A stretch of 7,065 nt of DNA from Sneathiella sp. (lineage in GTDB: Bacteria; Pseudomonadota; Alphaproteobacteria; Sneathiellales; Sneathiellaceae). Below, in pieces: positions 1 to 6,877 of this stretch (the first letter of the stretch is position 1; each line of letters opens with the position of its first letter). The translations under genes and the position numbers were made by a program. The notes under the pieces were generated by a model. The model made no database searches. It was not told the DNA's origin and worked only from the letters and a program-made list of their open reading frames with translations. Where the stretch lies: contig JAESPT010000245.1 in NCBI GenBank assembly GCA_016765515.1, forward strand, positions 1 to 7,065, given 5' to 3'.

Positions 1-700
1 CAGTAATATAACTTTCAAGTTTAGTCACATTCACACCGTTTGTGGCGAAACCGCCCAGTGCCTTGTATAGAGCCGCAGGTTGACTTCTCACCTGAAAAAC
101 CAGGCTCGTCATACAGGAATGACTTTTTGGATCTGGCTCAAGACGTTTGCGCGACAGGATCAGGAATCGGGTCGTATTACCAAGCCGGTCTTCGACCCGC
201 TCACGAATAACATCCAATCCGTAAATCTCACCGGCCAGACTGGAGGCAATGGAGGCTTGAGATTTATCTCCAAGCTCTGCAATCATCTTGGCTGACCCAG
301 CCGTATCATAATGAATAATCGGTTCAATGCCGAGTTCACGGGTGAAATTTCGACATTGAGACAGCGCTTGCTCATGACTGTGAACGGCCTTGATATCACC
401 CAGCTTGGTCCCGGCAACACCAAGAAGCAGGTGCTGAACGGGCTGAAAATGTTCACCGATTGTATAAAGCCCGGATTCTGGCAGCAAATGATGTATGTCT
501 GCGACCCGCCCTCCTAAAGAATTCTCAATGGGAATCATCGCATATTTGGCGTCTTTATTGCGCACCATGGCAAGAGCATCGGCAAACGTCTCGCAGGCGA
601 TGGCTTCCATATCTGGAAAAACTGTACTGCAGGATAAATGTCCGTATGCGCCTGGAACCCCCTGAAAGGTGATAGAATTTTCCGGGTCTTTGTTAGCCAT
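1..700 (-). CDS. pheA: Prephenate dehydratase, monofunctional, 3' end missing (cut by window edge)
   Basis: Prephenate dehydratase converts prephenate to phenylpyruvate, water and CO2, the committed step to phenylalanine, in the cytoplasm. The ATG at 700-698 opens a frame with no stop down to position 1: 233 codons, then the edge. The protein starts almost directly with the dehydratase fold (FQGVPGAYGHL at residues 12-22), so there is no chorismate mutase domain as in the enterobacterial fusion. Family motifs follow in order: IPIENSLGGRV at 56-66, HSHEQALSQC at 107-116, DTAGSAKMI at 132-140, and NTTRF at 175-179, which holds the catalytic threonine. An ACT domain starts near residue 198 (PAALYKALGGFA at 208-219, then KLESY at 227-231), the site of phenylalanine feedback inhibition in the family; the window ends inside it. 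About 45-60 residues are probably missing. The gene lies 64 bases downstream of kdsB on the same strand, probably in one transcript. The only ribosome-binding signal is a weak GGA about 10 bases upstream of the ATG. Confidence 0.95.
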   Translation of the reverse strand, partial: MANKDPENSITFQGVPGAYGHLSCSTVFPDMEAIACETFADALAMVRNKDAKYAMIPIENSLGGRVADIHHLLPESGLYTIGEHFQPVQHLLLGVAGTKLGDIKAVHSHEQALSQCRNFTRELGIEPIIHYDTAGSAKMIAELGDKSQASIASSLAGEIYGLDVIRERVEDRLGNTTRFLILSRKRLEPDPKSHSCMTSLVFQVRSQPAALYKALGGFATNGVNVTKLESYIT

Positions 701-764
701 GGTCTTTATTCCGATTAACTTATATTTAGGGCAATCAACAATTTCGATGATACTTGCGAACGAA

Positions 765-1511
765 TCACAGTTGATTAAACATATCTCGAATGCGCTGCAG
801 ATCTTGGGGAGTATCAACACCAAGCGGTACTGTGTCAACGAGAGCCGCGTCAATCCGCATACCCGCTTCCAGTGCCCTGAGCTGTTCGAGCTTTTCACGT
901 TTTTCCAATGGCGACGGCGGCAGGGAGATAAATTTCTTCAGCGAAGTACGACGGTATGCATAAATGCCAATATGATGAAAGTGCGGACCCGGCCCCCACG
1001 GAGCCTTCAAACGGCTGAACCAAAGGGCTCGGCCAAATTGTGCGCCGTCCTCAAGACTCACCACCGCTTTCACTGCATTTTCATCTTCCAGTTCAAGCGG
1101 ATCCACGATTTCTGCAACCAAAGTTGCAATATCTGCATTATGTGATTCCAACGCCGCCAGCGAAGCCTTCACCGCTTTTGGATCTAATGCAGGTAAATCA
1201 CCTTGCAGATTAATGACCGCATCGTATTTCTGATCTGGATCAAATTTCTCCACCGCTTCAAAAACCCGGTCGGATCCAGAGGGATGATCCGGACGGGTGA
1301 GGATGGCCACTCCGCCCGCTTGCCGAACAGCATTGGCAATCGCTTCTTCTGCGCAAGCAACAATAACCGGACCAATATCCGCTTCACGGGCTCGGTCCAG
1401 CACCTGAACAATCATCGGTTTACCGCCTATGTCAGCAAGTGGTTTGCCAGGCAGACGCGTTGACGCCATGCGCGCCGGAATAACGACAACCGGATTCAGG
1501 GTCTCAACCAT
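765..1511 (-). CDS. kdsB: 3-deoxy-manno-octulosonate cytidylyltransferase (CMP-Kdo synthetase)
   Basis: The enzyme activates Kdo with CTP to CMP-Kdo and pyrophosphate in the cytoplasm, supplying the sugar for the LPS inner core. From the ATG at 1511-1509 the protein has 248 residues, close to the usual 245-260. Visible motifs are the nucleotide-binding IPARMASTRLPGKPL (residues 11-25), TRPDHPSGSDRVFEA (72-86), VINLQGDLPALDP (99-111), HHIGIYAYRR in the middle, PLEKREKLEQLRALE, and a C-terminal GVDTPQDL. The two aspartates expected to hold Mg2+ are those in QGD and VDTPQD. The classical NxQGDEP reads NLQGDLP here, which I recall as common in alphaproteobacteria. The start is uncertain: GTG (1520), TTG (1517) and ATG (1511) lie in the same frame after one AGGAG at 1528-1524; ATG is chosen because the extra residues are not conserved. 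The gene is divergent from cycM and followed by pheA, the usual alphaproteobacterial order. Confidence 0.95.
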   Translation of the reverse strand: MVETLNPVVVIPARMASTRLPGKPLADIGGKPMIVQVLDRAREADIGPVIVACAEEAIANAVRQAGGVAILTRPDHPSGSDRVFEAVEKFDPDQKYDAVINLQGDLPALDPKAVKASLAALESHNADIATLVAEIVDPLELEDENAVKAVVSLEDGAQFGRALWFSRLKAPWGPGPHFHHIGIYAYRRTSLKKFISLPPSPLEKREKLEQLRALEAGMRIDAALVDTVPLGVDTPQDLQRIRDMFNQL

Positions 1512-1523
1512 GTTCAACACAGG

Positions 1524-1528
1524 CTCCT
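1524..1528 (-). promoter_or_regulatory. Shine-Dalgarno AGGAG of kdsB, start ambiguous
   Basis: Read on the minus strand, AGGAG lies 3 bases before an in-frame GTG (1520), 6 before TTG (1517) and 12 before ATG (1511). Spacing alone favours TTG, codon preference favours ATG. The site supports initiation somewhere in 1509-1520 but does not decide which codon is used. Confidence 0.6.
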
Positions 1529-1574
1529 ATTAGCTCTTAAATAAGATTGTCCAAAAAGACACAAATTGGTCCCG

Positions 1575-1604
1575 ATTATATACGTCTTGCGCATTCGAAG
1601 CGAA
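1575..1604 (-). promoter_or_regulatory. Candidate sigma-70 promoter for kdsB-pheA
   Basis: On the minus strand a perfect TATAAT occupies 1580-1575. A poor -35 match, TTCGCT, lies at 1604-1599 with an 18-base spacer. Transcription would start near 1568 and leave a leader of roughly 55 bases before the kdsB ATG. The location in the divergent gap is right, but the -35 shares little with TTGACA, so this is inference from position and the -10 box. Confidence 0.4.
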
Positions 1605-1615
1605 AGCCGTTAAAT
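1587..1615 (+). promoter_or_regulatory. Weak candidate promoter for cycM
   Basis: TTGCGC at 1587-1592 and TTAAAT at 1610-1615 are separated by 17 bases, a correct sigma-70 spacing, with partial matches to both consensus boxes. It would place the transcript start near 1622, about 60 bases before the cycM ATG. It overlaps the start of the candidate kdsB promoter, so the two would compete. Low confidence. Confidence 0.25.
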
Positions 1616-1632
1616 TCCACTCGCTTTTTTTT
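1598..1632 (+). other. Small inverted repeat followed by T8 tract in cycM leader region
   Basis: AAGCGA at 1598-1603 pairs with TCGCTT at 1621-1626 around a 17-base loop, and the right arm runs into eight T residues (1625-1632). An alternative pairing uses AAAGC at 1603-1607 with GCTTT at 1623-1627. It resembles a weak intrinsic terminator or attenuator read toward cycM, but the stem is short and the loop long, so it may be chance. Confidence 0.2.
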
Positions 1633-1680
1633 GCCGCTTTTGATAGAGCTAGCCGCAGATTATTTGAGCTGAGGTAAGTA

Positions 1681-2229
1681 ATGAATTCTTTTGAGCTAAA
1701 CAAAATTGCAGGCGCCCTACTTGGCGGCGCGCTCGCTATTGTAGCCATTAACGAGATTGCCAATTTCGCAGTTTCCCCCCATTACCCTGAGAAAGCAGCC
1801 TATGCAATCGACACAGGGAATGCGGAAACAAGCACAATGGCAGCAACAGAAAGCCCATATGAAGGCCCTACACTCAGCGCATTGCTTGCGTCTGCAGATG
1901 CGGAAAAAGGAAAAAAGGTTTTCAAGAAATGTGGCGCATGCCACACAGCTGATGAAGGCGGCAAAAACAAAATTGGCCCGAACCTGTATGCGATTATCGA
2001 GCGTGCAAAAGGCTCATCTGCTGGTTTCTCCTACTCAGACGCCCTGGTTGCCAAAGGTGGAAACTGGTCCTACGAGGATCTGGACGCGTTTCTTAAAAAG
2101 CCAAAAGATTTCATTAAGGGAACAAAAATGTCGTTTGCTGGCTTGAAAAAGCCAAATGACCGTGCAGATTTGATCCTTTATTTACGGTCTCTTGGATCAG
2201 AGGCTGTTTCTCTACCTTCTGTAAACTAA
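1681..2229 (+). CDS. cycM: Membrane-anchored c-type cytochrome (CycM / cytochrome c552 type)
   Basis: A 182-residue electron carrier, expected to sit in the inner membrane facing the periplasm and pass electrons from the bc1 complex to an aa3-type oxidase, as known for CycM. Residues 9-31 form an uncleaved hydrophobic anchor after a short polar N-terminus (MNSFELNK), typical of this family. Residues about 44-70 are a flexible Ala/Ser/Thr/Glu linker. The class I cytochrome domain covers about 73-172: heme attachment CGACH at 84-88 (C84, C87, H88 ligand), KIGPNLY at 97-103, and the distal ligand Met150 in GTKMSFAGLKKP, followed by the C-terminal helix DRADLILYLRSLG. The ATG start is supported by GAGGT at 1671-1675, five bases upstream. 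It is divergent from kdsB and 18 bases ahead of hisN, so probably co-transcribed with hisN. Heme is attached covalently by the Ccm system, encoded elsewhere. Confidence 0.93.
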   Translation: MNSFELNKIAGALLGGALAIVAINEIANFAVSPHYPEKAAYAIDTGNAETSTMAATESPYEGPTLSALLASADAEKGKKVFKKCGACHTADEGGKNKIGPNLYAIIERAKGSSAGFSYSDALVAKGGNWSYEDLDAFLKKPKDFIKGTKMSFAGLKKPNDRADLILYLRSLGSEAVSLPSVN

Positions 2230-2247
2230 TCATTGATCGGGCGACAT

Positions 2248-3030
2248 ATGACCCAGACCTGTCCTTCTGAGTTCCTTGAATTGGCCCACCGACTTGCCGA
2301 TGCAGCGGGCGATGTTATTCGCCCCCTGTTTCGCCGCGAAATTGATATCATCAGTAAAGATGATTCTAGCCCGGTGACCATTGCTGATCGCAATGCTGAA
2401 ATGGCTATGCGCAATATCATTGAAGCAGAATTTCCCGAACATGGCATTTACGGGGAAGAGCATGGACAGGTTAGGCTCGATGCAGAATATGTCTGGGTTC
2501 TTGATCCGATTGACGGAACCCATTCCTTTATATCCGGAATGCCTACTTTTACCTGTCTGATTGGTTTGGTAAAAAATTGCAATCCGATAATGGGGATCAT
2601 GTATCAACCGATTACCGGTGAAAAATGGGTTGGCGCGAATGGTGCTACAACATTAAATGGAACACCTATTCATGTCAGGGATACGGCTCAACAGGTTTCT
2701 AAAGCTTCCCTTTTCTCGTACGGTATAGAGTTGTTCGATGGGGAACGGGGTGCAAACTTTAAAGCACTTTGTGATGCTGCTGAACGCAATCGATTTGGTT
2801 ATGACAGTTACGCTTACGGGCTGCTCGCCCACGGCTTCATTGATATTGTCGCGGACAGTGATATGAAACCTTTTGATTATTGTGCGCTGGTTCCCATTGT
2901 TGAAAATGCCGGTGGCAGCATTACCGACTGGGACGGTAATAAACTGACACTGGCTAATCCTGGCTATGTTTTGGCCTCTGCCAACGAGAACTTGCACAAA
3001 GAAAGTATTAAACTGCTCTCTTCAAGTTAA
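2248..3030 (+). CDS. hisN: Histidinol-phosphatase, inositol monophosphatase family
   Basis: Probably dephosphorylates L-histidinol phosphate to histidinol in histidine biosynthesis, the role filled by HisB in enterobacteria. It is a 260-residue Mg2+-dependent enzyme of the FIG/IMPase superfamily. Numbering from the ATG at 2248: SPVTIADRNAE at 41-51, GEEHG at 69-73 (metal-binding Glu), DPIDGT at 86-91 (metal ligands Asp86 and Asp89), QPITGE at 120-125, and MKPFDYCALVPIVENAGG at 206-223 with metal ligand Asp210. The segments FISGMPTF, DSYAYGLLAHGFIDIV and KPFDYCALVPI follow the HisN subgroup more closely than SuhB or CysQ, hence the name; substrate is inferred. A TTG at 2233 would add five residues but has no better ribosome-binding site; the ATG itself has only a weak CGGG upstream. 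The 18-base gap to cycM suggests translation on a shared transcript. Confidence 0.87.
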   Translation: MTQTCPSEFLELAHRLADAAGDVIRPLFRREIDIISKDDSSPVTIADRNAEMAMRNIIEAEFPEHGIYGEEHGQVRLDAEYVWVLDPIDGTHSFISGMPTFTCLIGLVKNCNPIMGIMYQPITGEKWVGANGATTLNGTPIHVRDTAQQVSKASLFSYGIELFDGERGANFKALCDAAERNRFGYDSYAYGLLAHGFIDIVADSDMKPFDYCALVPIVENAGGSITDWDGNKLTLANPGYVLASANENLHKESIKLLSSS

Positions 3031-3119
3031 AACAAGAATTCGTCATTTAGTCTTGATGTCCGCAACAATTCACCCCATGTTGTCCTTTAGTTAATTAGAA
3101 TAACAATGATAGGGGAATA

Positions 3120-4967
3120 ATGGGATTTTTTAAGGCTTCGGCCATTATGTGTGTTGCCCTCTTTAGCGCGGCACCCATTTCCTCCGCCGGCGAAATCAAA
3201 ACCATCAAAACCCATGGCCTCTCTCTTGCTGGCCCTTTAAAATACGGCCCAGACTTCAAGCATCTGGAATATGTCAATCCCAACGCCCCTAAGGGCGGAA
3301 ATCTGAAATTGTCTGCCCGGGGAGGGTTTGACAATCTCAACCCCTATATTTCTCGCGGGCAGGCTGCGATTGGACTAACCCTCACCTTTGAAACGCTGAT
3401 GGCTCAATCGAATGATGATCCCAGCGCTGAATATGGTGTATTGGCTGAATCAGTAGAAGTCGCCGAAGATCTGAGTTTTGTCATTTTCAACTTGCACAAG
3501 ACGGCAAAATTTCATGACGGCACTCCCGTTACAGCCGATGATCTGATTTTCAGCTTGAAGATGGTGAAGGAAAAAGGTGTTCCTCTTTTTCGCTATTATT
3601 ATGCGGATGTAAAAGACGCTGTTGCTCTCACCCCTAATCGCATTAAATTTAATTTTTCAGGGCCGCCCAACCGGGAACTTCCACAAATTGTCGGCCAACT
3701 CCTACCGGTTCTGTCAAAAAAACACTTTGAAACAAGGCAATTTGAAAAAACCACTCTAACGCCCATCCTAGGCTCAGGTCCATATCGCGTTAAAGAATTT
3801 GAAGCCAATCGATTTATTACATACGAGCGCGTCAAAGATTACTGGGGTGCAAATATACCGATCAACAAAGGCCGTTACAATTACGATACCATTCGATACG
3901 ATTTCTACCGCGACACTTCTGTGCTTCTGGAAGCCTTTAAAGCCGGGGAATATGATTACCGTTCAGAAAACAGTGCTAAAAACTGGGCAACAGGATATGA
4001 CTTTCCTGCCCTAAAAAAAGGACTGGTGGTCAAAGAAGAAATTCCCAGTAATACCCCAGCCGGGCAACAAGGGTATGCTTATAACCTTCGGCGGGAAAAA
4101 TTTCAGGATCCAGCCCTTCGTGAAGCCTTGATGTATGCTTTTGACTTTGAATGGTTGAACAAAAACATCTTTTACAATCAATATGTTCGAACAAACAGTT
4201 TCTATTATAATTCTGTAATGGCAGCGAAAGGCAAACCATCTGCGGAAGAATTAAAAGTATTGGAGCCTTTCCGTGATCAGGTGCCAATCCGTGTCTTTGG
4301 CCCAACCTATACCCCTCCTGCATCAGATGGAAGCGGTCGTGATCGCAAACCTTTGCGAACGGCAAAGAAAATTCTGAAAGATGCCGGATGGATAATTGTA
4401 GATAGCAAGCTTATCAGTCCAAAATCCGGCAAACCGCTGGAAATAGAGTTTCTGATGTATGATCAGAATAGCCTGCGTGTCATTGGTCCCTTTATCAAAA
4501 ATCTTGCCAAACTTGGCGTAACGGCCAAATCTCGAATTGTCGATACAGCTCAATTTACAGAACGGGTCCGTAATTATGACTTTGATATCATCACGTCCAC
4601 CTTCTGGCAGACTGTCAGTCCAGGCAACGAACAACGGGAATTTTGGGGAAGCGCTGCCGGAAAACGGCCCGGCAGCCGCAATGTTATGGGGATAAACAAT
4701 CCTGTCGTTGATGCACTGATTGAACAACTTGTTGCGGCGCCAGATTATGAAAGCCTGAAACCTGTTGCCCGTGCTCTTGATCGTGTACTCACCTGGAATT
4801 TCTATGTTATCCCGCAATACACCACCGCTTTTGACCGGATCGCCTATTGGGATAAATTTGGAAAAACGGACATTAGTCCATCTGAAGGGCCCGATATCAC
4901 TGCCTGGTGGATTGATACCCAGAAAGAGATTCAATTGAAAGAAGCACAGAAGAATTTAAAAAATTAG
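3120..4967 (+). CDS. yejA: Periplasmic peptide-binding protein of Yej-type ABC importer (first copy)
   Basis: Exported solute-binding protein of the SBP_bac_5 (family 5, DppA/OppA-like) superfamily, YejA subgroup. It should capture oligopeptides or peptide-like compounds in the periplasm and deliver them to YejB-YejE-YejF. The 615 residues fit the subgroup. A Sec signal peptide spans 1-23 (hydrophobic core 8-19, cleavage expected after SSA, before GE). Subgroup motifs: LKYGPDFKHLEYVNPNAPKGG shortly after the signal (quoted in part: FKHLEYVNP, APKGG), FHDGTPVTADD at 131-141, LGSGPY at 217-222, GRYNYDTIRYDFYRD from 251, REALMYAFDFEWLNKN from 334, and the terminal AWWID near 595. The ATG follows AGGGGA at 3111-3116, a slightly close spacing of 3-4 bases. 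The 89-base gap after hisN could hold a promoter, but I see only an AT-rich stretch (3086-3110) with TAGAAT at 3096 and no matching -35. Confidence 0.93.
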   Translation: MGFFKASAIMCVALFSAAPISSAGEIKTIKTHGLSLAGPLKYGPDFKHLEYVNPNAPKGGNLKLSARGGFDNLNPYISRGQAAIGLTLTFETLMAQSNDDPSAEYGVLAESVEVAEDLSFVIFNLHKTAKFHDGTPVTADDLIFSLKMVKEKGVPLFRYYYADVKDAVALTPNRIKFNFSGPPNRELPQIVGQLLPVLSKKHFETRQFEKTTLTPILGSGPYRVKEFEANRFITYERVKDYWGANIPINKGRYNYDTIRYDFYRDTSVLLEAFKAGEYDYRSENSAKNWATGYDFPALKKGLVVKEEIPSNTPAGQQGYAYNLRREKFQDPALREALMYAFDFEWLNKNIFYNQYVRTNSFYYNSVMAAKGKPSAEELKVLEPFRDQVPIRVFGPTYTPPASDGSGRDRKPLRTAKKILKDAGWIIVDSKLISPKSGKPLEIEFLMYDQNSLRVIGPFIKNLAKLGVTAKSRIVDTAQFTERVRNYDFDIITSTFWQTVSPGNEQREFWGSAAGKRPGSRNVMGINNPVVDALIEQLVAAPDYESLKPVARALDRVLTWNFYVIPQYTTAFDRIAYWDKFGKTDISPSEGPDITAWWIDTQKEIQLKEAQKNLKN

Positions 4968-4974
4968 AAGAACT

Positions 4975-4981
4975 AAGGGAG
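4975..4981 (+). promoter_or_regulatory. Strong Shine-Dalgarno fixing the GTG start of the second yejA
   Basis: AAGGGAG ends 7 bases before GTG at 4989-4991. It lies just after the stop of the first yejA (4967), and no competing start with comparable spacing is present, so the GTG start is well supported. Close spacing to the upstream stop suggests partly coupled translation. Confidence 0.75.
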
Positions 4982-4988
4982 ACTGACT

Positions 4989-6866
4989 GTGCTTGAACGA
5001 GTAGGGGGGCATTATCTGATAGTAATTGGAGCTATTCTCCTGACCCTCTCTTCACTTGTCGTCTCTTCTGCTATTGCTGGCGAAAGAGTCGTGTATGGTC
5101 TCTCCAGCTTTGGAGATTTGAAATACGGTAAAAACTTCAAGCATTTTGACTATGTCAATCCTGACGCGCCCAAGGGCGGCAAAATAAAAATCCGAAATCT
5201 CGATAGTTTTGACAGCGTGAACCCGTTTATCCTCAAAGGAAGATATGAAGTATTAAACGCAGATGTTGGAGGAGATATCACCTTCAACTTTTCTAGCTTG
5301 ATGACCCCGTCTCATGATGAACCAGACGCGCTCTACCCTCTTGTCGCAAAAGAAGTTCTACTGGACGATGACAGAAGATGGGTTGAATTTGTGCTGAGGG
5401 ACGGGCCAAAATTTCACGATGGCACCCCAATTACAGTAGAGGATGTCGCCTTCTCTTTTAAGTCCCTCAAATATGAGGGGCACCCCTCTTATCGGGTTCG
5501 CTTCCGCGATATTGAGGATCCAATCATCACAGGATCAAACCGAATTCGTTTCCCCTTCAAGGAAGGGGTCCTGACCCGTAGCTTACCACTCTTTATCGGG
5601 GATATGTCTATTCTATCGAAATCCTCTTTCGCGAACAGAAAATTCAAGAAAACGACAATGATCCCTTTGTTGGGGTCTGGCCCCTATAAAATGGTGAAAG
5701 TCGATCCTGGTCGATCTGTCACATATGCACGGGTCAAAAACCATTGGGCGGAAAAGCTTCCGGTTCATATTGGACGGTACAATTTCGATACAATCCAAGT
5801 GGATTATTATCGGGATAGAACGATTGCATTAGAGGCATTTTTCGCGGGCGAGTATGACTTTCGTGAGGAATTCACGTCTCGAAGTTGGGCGACAGAATAT
5901 ACGAACAAACCCGCTTTTGTAAAAGGTCTGATAAAGAGAAAGACGTTACTTGATTCCTCTCTTACAGGATATCAGGCCTACTTCCTGAATACGCGCCGCC
6001 CACAATTCAAAGACCGGCGTGTCCGTCAGGCTCTTTCTCGAATGTTTGATTATGAATGGACAAATAAAAATTTATTTTACAATTCATATGAACGCCTCAC
6101 CTCATTTTTCGAAAATTCAACAATGAAATCTTTCGGCGTACCATCGAAAGATGAACGGGCTCTTTTAGAACCGTGGCGAGGACAAATTCCCGAAGAAGTT
6201 TTCGGAGAAGCCTTTATTCCGTCCAAGACGAACGGCAGCGGTAAAATACGAAATGAAATCAAAATAGCACTAAAAGAGCTTAAAGCAGCGGGCTGGACGA
6301 TCAAAGACAGGAAACTGGTCAATGAAAAAGGCGAACAAATGAGCTTTGAGTTTTTACTTTATGAAAACTCATCCATAAGAATAATTAATCCCTACCTTCG
6401 AAATCTTGAACGAATTGGTGTCGACGCACGCGTTCGCCTCATTGATGCCGCCAGTTGGCAAAACCGCATGCAAGATTTCGATTTTGACATAATTAGCAGA
6501 CGTATGGGGCAATCGCCATACCCTGGAGCAGAATTACGGGATTGGTGGAGCTCTCAATCAGCGGATATTAAAGGCGGTCTGAATATTGCCGGCGTTAAAA
6601 ACCCTGCTGTCGATGCGCTTGTTGATGCTGTAGTTAAAGCAGAAGACAAGGAAGAGCTAGTTACCGCCGCCCGTGCGCTTGATCGCGTGCTGATGTGGGG
6701 GCATTATACAATACAGCAATGGTTTAAGGCGAGCCACTTCATTGCCTTTTGGGACAAATTTGGCAAGCCAGATGCGCCAAAACCGGGTTATGATCGGGCC
6801 GTATTGCATAGTTGGTGGTTTGATAAAGAGAAAGCAGCAAAAATTTCAGCTGCTCTTACTAAGTAG
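4989..6866 (+). CDS. yejA: Periplasmic peptide-binding protein of Yej-type ABC importer (second, diverged copy)
   Basis: A 625-residue paralogue of the preceding gene, same SBP_bac_5/YejA family and same expected role with YejB. A Sec signal peptide covers 1-30, with cleavage expected after AIA and before GE; no lipobox cysteine is present. It shares the colinear landmarks FKHFDYVNP, APKGG, FHDGTPITVED (142-152), LGSGPY (228-233), GRYNFDTIQVDYYRD, RQALSRMFDYEWTNKNLFYNSY and the terminal SWWFD. By hand alignment the central block beginning at LGSGPY matches the first copy at 40 of 77 positions, so the pair is an old duplication or two lineages kept side by side, not a recent copy. It has several extra residues near 83-96 (around NADVGGDITFNF). 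GTG start at 4989, fixed by AAGGGAG; gap to the first copy 21 bases. Ligand preference cannot be read from the sequence. Confidence 0.93.
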   Translation: MLERVGGHYLIVIGAILLTLSSLVVSSAIAGERVVYGLSSFGDLKYGKNFKHFDYVNPDAPKGGKIKIRNLDSFDSVNPFILKGRYEVLNADVGGDITFNFSSLMTPSHDEPDALYPLVAKEVLLDDDRRWVEFVLRDGPKFHDGTPITVEDVAFSFKSLKYEGHPSYRVRFRDIEDPIITGSNRIRFPFKEGVLTRSLPLFIGDMSILSKSSFANRKFKKTTMIPLLGSGPYKMVKVDPGRSVTYARVKNHWAEKLPVHIGRYNFDTIQVDYYRDRTIALEAFFAGEYDFREEFTSRSWATEYTNKPAFVKGLIKRKTLLDSSLTGYQAYFLNTRRPQFKDRRVRQALSRMFDYEWTNKNLFYNSYERLTSFFENSTMKSFGVPSKDERALLEPWRGQIPEEVFGEAFIPSKTNGSGKIRNEIKIALKELKAAGWTIKDRKLVNEKGEQMSFEFLLYENSSIRIINPYLRNLERIGVDARVRLIDAASWQNRMQDFDFDIISRRMGQSPYPGAELRDWWSSQSADIKGGLNIAGVKNPAVDALVDAVVKAEDKEELVTAARALDRVLMWGHYTIQQWFKASHFIAFWDKFGKPDAPKPGYDRAVLHSWWFDKEKAAKISAALTK

Positions 6867-6871
6867 GGGGA
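6865..6871 (+). promoter_or_regulatory. Shine-Dalgarno of yejB overlapping the stop codon of the second yejA
   Basis: AGGGGGA begins inside the TAG stop (6864-6866) and ends 6 bases before the GTG at 6878-6880. A ribosome terminating on yejA covers this site, so yejB translation is likely coupled to that of the upstream gene. Confidence 0.65.
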
Positions 6872-6877
6872 TAGGCC

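Noticed and set aside
80..672. Plus-strand open frames over the left end
   Set aside because: All overlap the minus-strand pheA reading frame, whose motifs are continuous from residue 1 to 233.
669..1145. Plus-strand open frame of 158 codons opposite kdsB
   Set aside because: It lies antisense to clearly conserved kdsB codons, has no recognisable motif or good ribosome-binding site, and its composition is that of a shadow frame.
1547..1564. TTGTCC...ACACAA as an operator-like inverted repeat in the divergent gap
   Set aside because: The arms match only imperfectly and the stretch is A-rich; no regulator site could be named.
3062..3083. Hairpin CAACA/TGTTG between hisN and the first yejA as a terminator
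   Set aside because: The stem has only five pairs with a 10-base loop and no run of T follows, so it is too weak to call.
3120..3155. First YejA as a lipoprotein because of Cys11 in the signal peptide
   Set aside because: The residues before the cysteine (AIM) do not fit a lipobox and the cysteine is in the hydrophobic core; a standard cleavage site SSA/GE follows.
4323..4934. Minus-strand open frame of 203 codons opposite the first yejA
   Set aside because: It is fully antisense to conserved YejA sequence and the translation shows no family features; long shadow frames are common opposite such genes.
3120..6866. Tandem yejA genes as a recent duplication or assembly artefact
   Set aside because: The copies differ throughout in nucleotide and protein sequence, with different signal peptides, start codons and lengths.
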